From the NCBI GenBank assembly GCA_017694255.1, contig JADINC010000033.1, positions 1 to 16,371 of the forward strand: DNA of 16,371 nucleotides, given 5' to 3'. The notes beneath the pieces are model-generated. The model was not told the origin of the DNA, did no database searches, and worked only from the letters and a program-made list of their open reading frames with translations. This document shows positions 13,360 to 16,371 of the stretch, in pieces. The position numbers were made by a program, and so were the translations under genes. Every line of letters starts with the position of its first letter. The first letter of the stretch is position 1. The stretch is from Candidatus Enterousia avistercoris. Its GTDB lineage: Bacteria; Pseudomonadota; Alphaproteobacteria; Rs-D84.

Positions 13360-14730
13360 CTAATCCAATGTGCGCAGACTGATTTTATCGCCATCGACGA
13401 TAACAACCTTGCCATCGGTTACACCGAATTTATGCGCCGCAGCGAACGCGTCGCGCTGGGCAAATAAATCGGTATCATACAGCGGGAACACACCACGCGA
13501 CAGACACAACTGGTTTGCAACATGCTTTTCATTGCACACCGCAACGATTGGAATATCAGGCTTGCGGCACGAAATCTGGGTTGCAATGTCTGTATCACGT
13601 GCAAATACAACGATAGCCGCGGCGCGGTTTAAATACGCCATGGACGCAACACTGCGCGACCAGTCGTTTTCAGGTATATTTTCAACACGCGACCAATCAT
13701 ACGGATTGGCAATAGCGTCAGTATCTGAATATGCCAAAATCTTTGCCATGGTATTAATTACATTTACTGGATTTATACCGATTGTTGTTTCTTCGGATGT
13801 CATGGTCGAATCTGCGCGCAAATATGCCGCATTTGCAACGTCGGTAATTTCTGCGCGTGTTGGAAATTCGCTGTTTACCATTGTCCCCAACATTTGTGTC
13901 GCCATGATAACAGGCTTGTTCAATTTTCTGCATTCACGAATTATATGGCGCGATATGGCGGGAACCTGTTCAAAGGGGACTTCTACCGCCAGGTCGCCAC
14001 GCGCAATCATTATTCCATCAGCCACAGCCGCAATTTCAGATATACGCGCAACAGCGTTCGGACGTTCAATTTTTGCAATAATCTTTATCGGGTGCGCGGT
14101 GCGTGCAGTGATGAAATCACGAACTTCGGCAACGTCTTCGGGACGCTGGACAAAAGATATGGCGACCCAATCTGGATTTTTTGTAATTGCATATTCCAAA
14201 TCCGCGCGATCTTTGGCTGTTAAAACAGATGTTGCAATTTCTGTATCGGGTAAATTAAACCCACGGCGCGACCAAATTTCATTTCCGCGGACAACTGTCG
14301 CAACAATTTTATCAGACGAAACACTGTCCACCGTCATCTCAATTTTGCCGTCATTTAATAAAATTCTGTCGCCAACGTTCAAAGATTTTATAACGTCTGC
14401 GTCAGGCAATTGAACACGCGTTTCATCGCCCGGGGTTGGATCGTTATCAAATGTAAATTTCTGGCCCGGGGTCAGCGGATATTTATCTTCGGTTTTAAAA
14501 TTACCGATGCGATGTTTTGGCCCCTGCAGGTCAATGACAATCGCCACGGGGGTATGCAGTTCATTTGATATTTCACGAATCATGTCAATTTTTTTGCCCT
14601 GGACATCCCCGGTGTCATGGCTGAAATTCAACCGACACATATTAACCCCCGCAGAAATCATACGGGTTAATGTTTCTTTATCTTCGCATTTTGGTCCAAT
14701 GGACGCAGTAATCTTGGTAAATCTGTTCAT
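13360..14730 (-). CDS. pyk: pyruvate kinase
   Basis: Last step of glycolysis: phosphoenolpyruvate plus ADP to pyruvate plus ATP. 456 residues: the barrel A domain begins with ITASIGPKC and NMCRLNFSH, DLQGPKHRIG opens the B-domain lid (about 70-165), and the A domain resumes with ISFVQRPEDVAE, IAKIERPNA (catalytic Lys and metal Glu region), IARGDLAVEVP and MATQMLGTM (catalytic Thr). The C domain (about 345-456) is short and ends without the usual GTTN tail. Where most enzymes read ADAVMLSGET/AES, this reads ADSTMTSEETT; GDLGVE is GDLAVE, and PKLRVG is PKHRIG. These are unusual for the family, though the main catalytic residues remain. AGCAGG precedes the ATG by about 7 nt. It is divergent from gapR, as in many alphaproteobacteria. 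Confidence 0.95.
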   Translation of the reverse strand: MNRFTKITASIGPKCEDKETLTRMISAGVNMCRLNFSHDTGDVQGKKIDMIREISNELHTPVAIVIDLQGPKHRIGNFKTEDKYPLTPGQKFTFDNDPTPGDETRVQLPDADVIKSLNVGDRILLNDGKIEMTVDSVSSDKIVATVVRGNEIWSRRGFNLPDTEIATSVLTAKDRADLEYAITKNPDWVAISFVQRPEDVAEVRDFITARTAHPIKIIAKIERPNAVARISEIAAVADGIMIARGDLAVEVPFEQVPAISRHIIRECRKLNKPVIMATQMLGTMVNSEFPTRAEITDVANAAYLRADSTMTSEETTIGINPVNVINTMAKILAYSDTDAIANPYDWSRVENIPENDWSRSVASMAYLNRAAAIVVFARDTDIATQISCRKPDIPIVAVCNEKHVANQLCLSRGVFPLYDTDLFAQRDAFAAAHKFGVTDGKVVIVDGDKISLRTLD

Positions 14731-14764
14731 AATAAACCTGCTTTATTTATACTTTCTGTTTTTC

Positions 14765-14792
14765 TTGATTTTTGCGCTTTATGGTATATCAT
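14765..14792 (+). promoter_or_regulatory. promoter of gapR and the RNHCP gene
   Basis: TTGATT (14765-14770), a 16-nt spacer and TATCAT (14787-14792). The predicted start is near 14799, giving a leader of about 26 nt with AAGGAG (14810-14815). The 94-nt gap is shared with the divergent pyk, whose own -10 may be TATAAA on the minus strand (14751-14746). Confidence 0.5.
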
Positions 14793-14824
14793 ACCCCATA
14801 AGAAAAGACAAGGAGAAATCACCC

Positions 14825-15073
14825 ATGAAAACAGAAAACCACGGCGCAATTGACAATCAACAATTGTTAAGCATTATTGAACGCATTGAAAAACTGAACG
14901 AAGATGCGGCCGCAATCGCCGCAGATATCAAAGAAATTTTTAGCGAGGCTAAATCCGCAGGATTCGACCCCAAATATATTCGCCAGATGATACGTCTGCG
15001 CAAAATGGACCCAGATGAACTGGACGAAGCAGACGAACTGACACAAATGTATCGAAATGCGTTGGGATTATAA
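14825..15073 (+). CDS. gapR: GapR-type nucleoid-associated protein (DUF2312)
   Basis: GapR binds AT-rich, overtwisted DNA ahead of replication forks and transcription units and stimulates topoisomerases in Caulobacter. 82 residues with the whole family signature: LLSIIERIEKLNEDAAAIA, then DIKEIFSEAKSAGFDPKYIR, then QMIRLRKMDPDE and a short helix ending YRNALGL. It is all-helical and would form a coiled-coil multimer around DNA. The ATG at 14825 has AAGGAG 9 nt upstream. The same frame is open further back to 14507, but that part is antisense to pyk and lacks a ribosome site. Its stop overlaps the next ATG by one base. Confidence 0.95.
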   Translation: MKTENHGAIDNQQLLSIIERIEKLNEDAAAIAADIKEIFSEAKSAGFDPKYIRQMIRLRKMDPDELDEADELTQMYRNALGL

Positions 15074-15399
15074 TGAAAAAATTTACCCGCAAAATCGAAA
15101 ACTTTGTGTGTGCAAATTGTGGCGCGCATGTTTCGGGCAATGGATACACAAACCATTGCCCAAATTGTTTATGGTCCCGCCATGTTGATAATAATCCGGG
15201 CGACAGAAATTCTGACTGTGGCGGAATGATGCAACCAATCCAGATGGAAAAATCAGGCGACGGATTTGTAATAACACACAAATGCGAAAAGTGTGGCAAA
15301 GTTATCCGCCAGCATGCTGCGCCCGATGATAATATTGATGCAATTATTGCATTGTCTGTTGATAATTCATTTATATTTGGAAAAAAATCCCCGAAATAA
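15073..15399 (+). CDS. RNHCP-domain zinc-binding protein
   Basis: 108 residues, soluble. FVCANCGAHV opens a Cys pair, then NHCPNCLWSRHVDNNPGDR, a CGGMMQPI strand, and HKCEKCGKVIRQHAAPDDN with the second Cys pair. This is the layout of the RNHCP family of putative zinc-ribbon proteins, whose function is unknown. The namesake Arg is replaced (TNHCP). It overlaps gapR by one base (TAATG) and has no separate ribosome site, so it is probably translated by coupling. The stop codon lies inside the loop of the downstream terminator. Confidence 0.88.
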   Translation: MKKFTRKIENFVCANCGAHVSGNGYTNHCPNCLWSRHVDNNPGDRNSDCGGMMQPIQMEKSGDGFVITHKCEKCGKVIRQHAAPDDNIDAIIALSVDNSFIFGKKSPK

Positions 15400-15414
15400 A
15401 TATCGGGGATTTTT
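15381..15414. terminator. shared two-way terminator between RNHCP gene and pyrG
   Basis: ATCCCCGA (15387-15394), 8-nt loop, TCGGGGAT (15403-15410). An A-run (15381-15387) on one side and a T-run (15410-15414) on the other give a U-run on both strands. It lies between convergent genes. The RNHCP stop (15397-15399) is in the loop, and the pyrG stop (15413-15415) touches the other side. Confidence 0.8.
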
Positions 15415-16371
15415 ATTTACGCATATGACGCGTGGCCGCCGCAATAAATGCATTAAACATCGGATGGCCAGTATATGGACTGGATTGAAATTCTGGGTGA
15501 AATTGACCCGCAATAAAAAACGGATGATTTTTTAATTCTATTATTTCTGGTAAACGGCCATCAGGACTGAGCCCAGAAATCACCATCCCCGCATCTGCAA
15601 ATTTGTCTGCAAATGCGATATCCATTTCATACCGGTGGCGATGACGTTCAGATATTTTATCTGTGCCATAAATTTGATGGGCCAATGTATCTGGCTGGAT
15701 TACACATGGATACGCCCCCAGTCGCAATGTTCCGCCCATGTTTTCAGAATCATGGTCCGCCATTATGTTTATAACAGGGGTGCAATTTTTGGCAAATTCG
15801 GTGGAATCTGCATCCGTTATCCCCAAAACATTACGTGCAAAATCTATGACCGCAACCTGCATCCCCAGGCATATTCCCATATACGGCACGTTATTTTCAC
15901 GCGCATATCCCGCCGCAGCGACTTTTCCCGCAATACCACGTGTGCCAAAACCACCCGGGACCAAGATTCCATCAACATCCATCGCATCAGCCGCTGAAAA
16001 TGTTTCTGCATTTATTTTCTTTAAATCGACATGCACATTATTTTGAATACCGGCGTGAAACAATGCCTCGTTCAACGATTTATATGCATCAGGAACATTA
16101 AAATATTTACCAACAACCCCAATTTTTACATGCGGCAAATCTGCATCCAGATAATGTGAAATCCTGTTAAATTTATCCATATTGCCGGTCGCATTTGGCA
16201 AATCAAAATGATTGGCAATTATATCAAATACATGCTGGGCATCATATGCAGATGGAATTTTATATATATTATCAACATCGATTCCACTGATTACATTTTT
16301 AGCCGGCAAATTACAGAACATGCCAATTTTTGCGCGTTCTTCGTGGGTCAACATGCGCGGACTGCGTACAA
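15413..16371 (-). CDS. pyrG: CTP synthase, C-terminal part (gene runs off the right edge)
   Basis: Makes CTP from UTP, ATP and glutamine. The frame stays open past the right edge (VRSPRMLTHEERAKI matches the end of the amidoligase domain), so the first roughly 220 residues are outside the window. An internal ATG at 16354 is not the start. Visible parts: the end of the synthase domain (IDVDNIYKIP), linker, then the class I glutamine amidotransferase domain. That domain has KIGVVGKYF, VPGGFGTRG, the nucleophile Cys in GICLGMQVAVIDFARNV, RHRHRYEMD, and the His-Glu pair in GQFHPEFQSSP. The gene is convergent with the RNHCP gene. Confidence 0.96.
   Translation of the reverse strand, partial: VRSPRMLTHEERAKIGMFCNLPAKNVISGIDVDNIYKIPSAYDAQHVFDIIANHFDLPNATGNMDKFNRISHYLDADLPHVKIGVVGKYFNVPDAYKSLNEALFHAGIQNNVHVDLKKINAETFSAADAMDVDGILVPGGFGTRGIAGKVAAAGYARENNVPYMGICLGMQVAVIDFARNVLGITDADSTEFAKNCTPVINIMADHDSENMGGTLRLGAYPCVIQPDTLAHQIYGTDKISERHRHRYEMDIAFADKFADAGMVISGLSPDGRLPEIIELKNHPFFIAGQFHPEFQSSPYTGHPMFNAFIAAATRHMRK

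Noticed and set aside
13370..14413. 347-codon plus-strand open frame opposite pyk
   Set aside because: It is the antisense shadow of a clear pyruvate kinase gene. The translation is Ser/Thr/Ala-rich with no family signature and no ribosome site.
14507..14824. Longer N-terminal extension of gapR
   Set aside because: It overlaps pyk in antisense, has no ribosome site and would lie upstream of the predicted promoter. The family begins at the 14825 ATG.

Overview
This looks like a stretch of native chromosome from an alphaproteobacterium, probably an uncultured, host- or gut-associated lineage (Rickettsiales-, Holosporales- or RF32-like). The class rests on a GapR/DUF2312 protein next to pyruvate kinase, a D-Ala-D-Ala carboxypeptidase carrying a SPOR domain, and the overall gene styles. 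The exact order cannot be fixed from the sequence alone. Codon and base use is similar across the real genes. The exception is a short, very GC-rich repeat cluster at about 6465-6660.

Layout: (1) 1-275 holds no convincing gene. It carries hairpins and a 19-bp copy of the 3' end of tRNA-Trp, next to the intact tRNA-Trp gene (276-349, minus strand). (2) 580-5305, plus strand, is a three-gene operon for the core of a type IV secretion system: a VirB8-like inner-membrane protein, a VirB9-like protein with an extra C-terminal SPOR (peptidoglycan-binding) domain, and an 821-residue VirB10/TrbI-like protein. The VirB10-like protein has an added Ig/ASH-like periplasmic domain and a six-cysteine tail. 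No ATPase, VirB4, VirB6 or VirD4 gene is present here, so the rest of the machine must lie elsewhere. (3) 5306-5566 is a dense intergenic region with two terminators, an orphan Shine-Dalgarno site, a 13-bp inverted repeat that competes with one terminator, and a promoter. (4) 5567-6421 holds two small uncharacterised genes. They are separated and followed by heptanucleotide arrays and dispersed palindromic repeats. (5) 6669-13277, minus strand, reads dacA > recR > rsmA > kef-type antiporter, then lspA > yidC from their own promoter. This is cell-envelope maturation plus housekeeping. (6) 13360-14730 is pyk (minus), divergent from gapR and an RNHCP zinc-finger gene (plus, 14825-15399). (7) The C-terminal part of pyrG (CTP synthase, minus) runs off the right edge.

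The best candidate for something new is the secretion-system core. SPOR domains normally send proteins to denuded septal glycan strands. A VirB9-like component with a SPOR domain, plus a VirB10-like component with an Ig-like insert and a disulfide-type tail, suggests an envelope-anchored, possibly division-site-targeted T4SS. A second point is the dacA promoter, which is nested inside the pyk terminator and predicts a leaderless or nearly leaderless mRNA.
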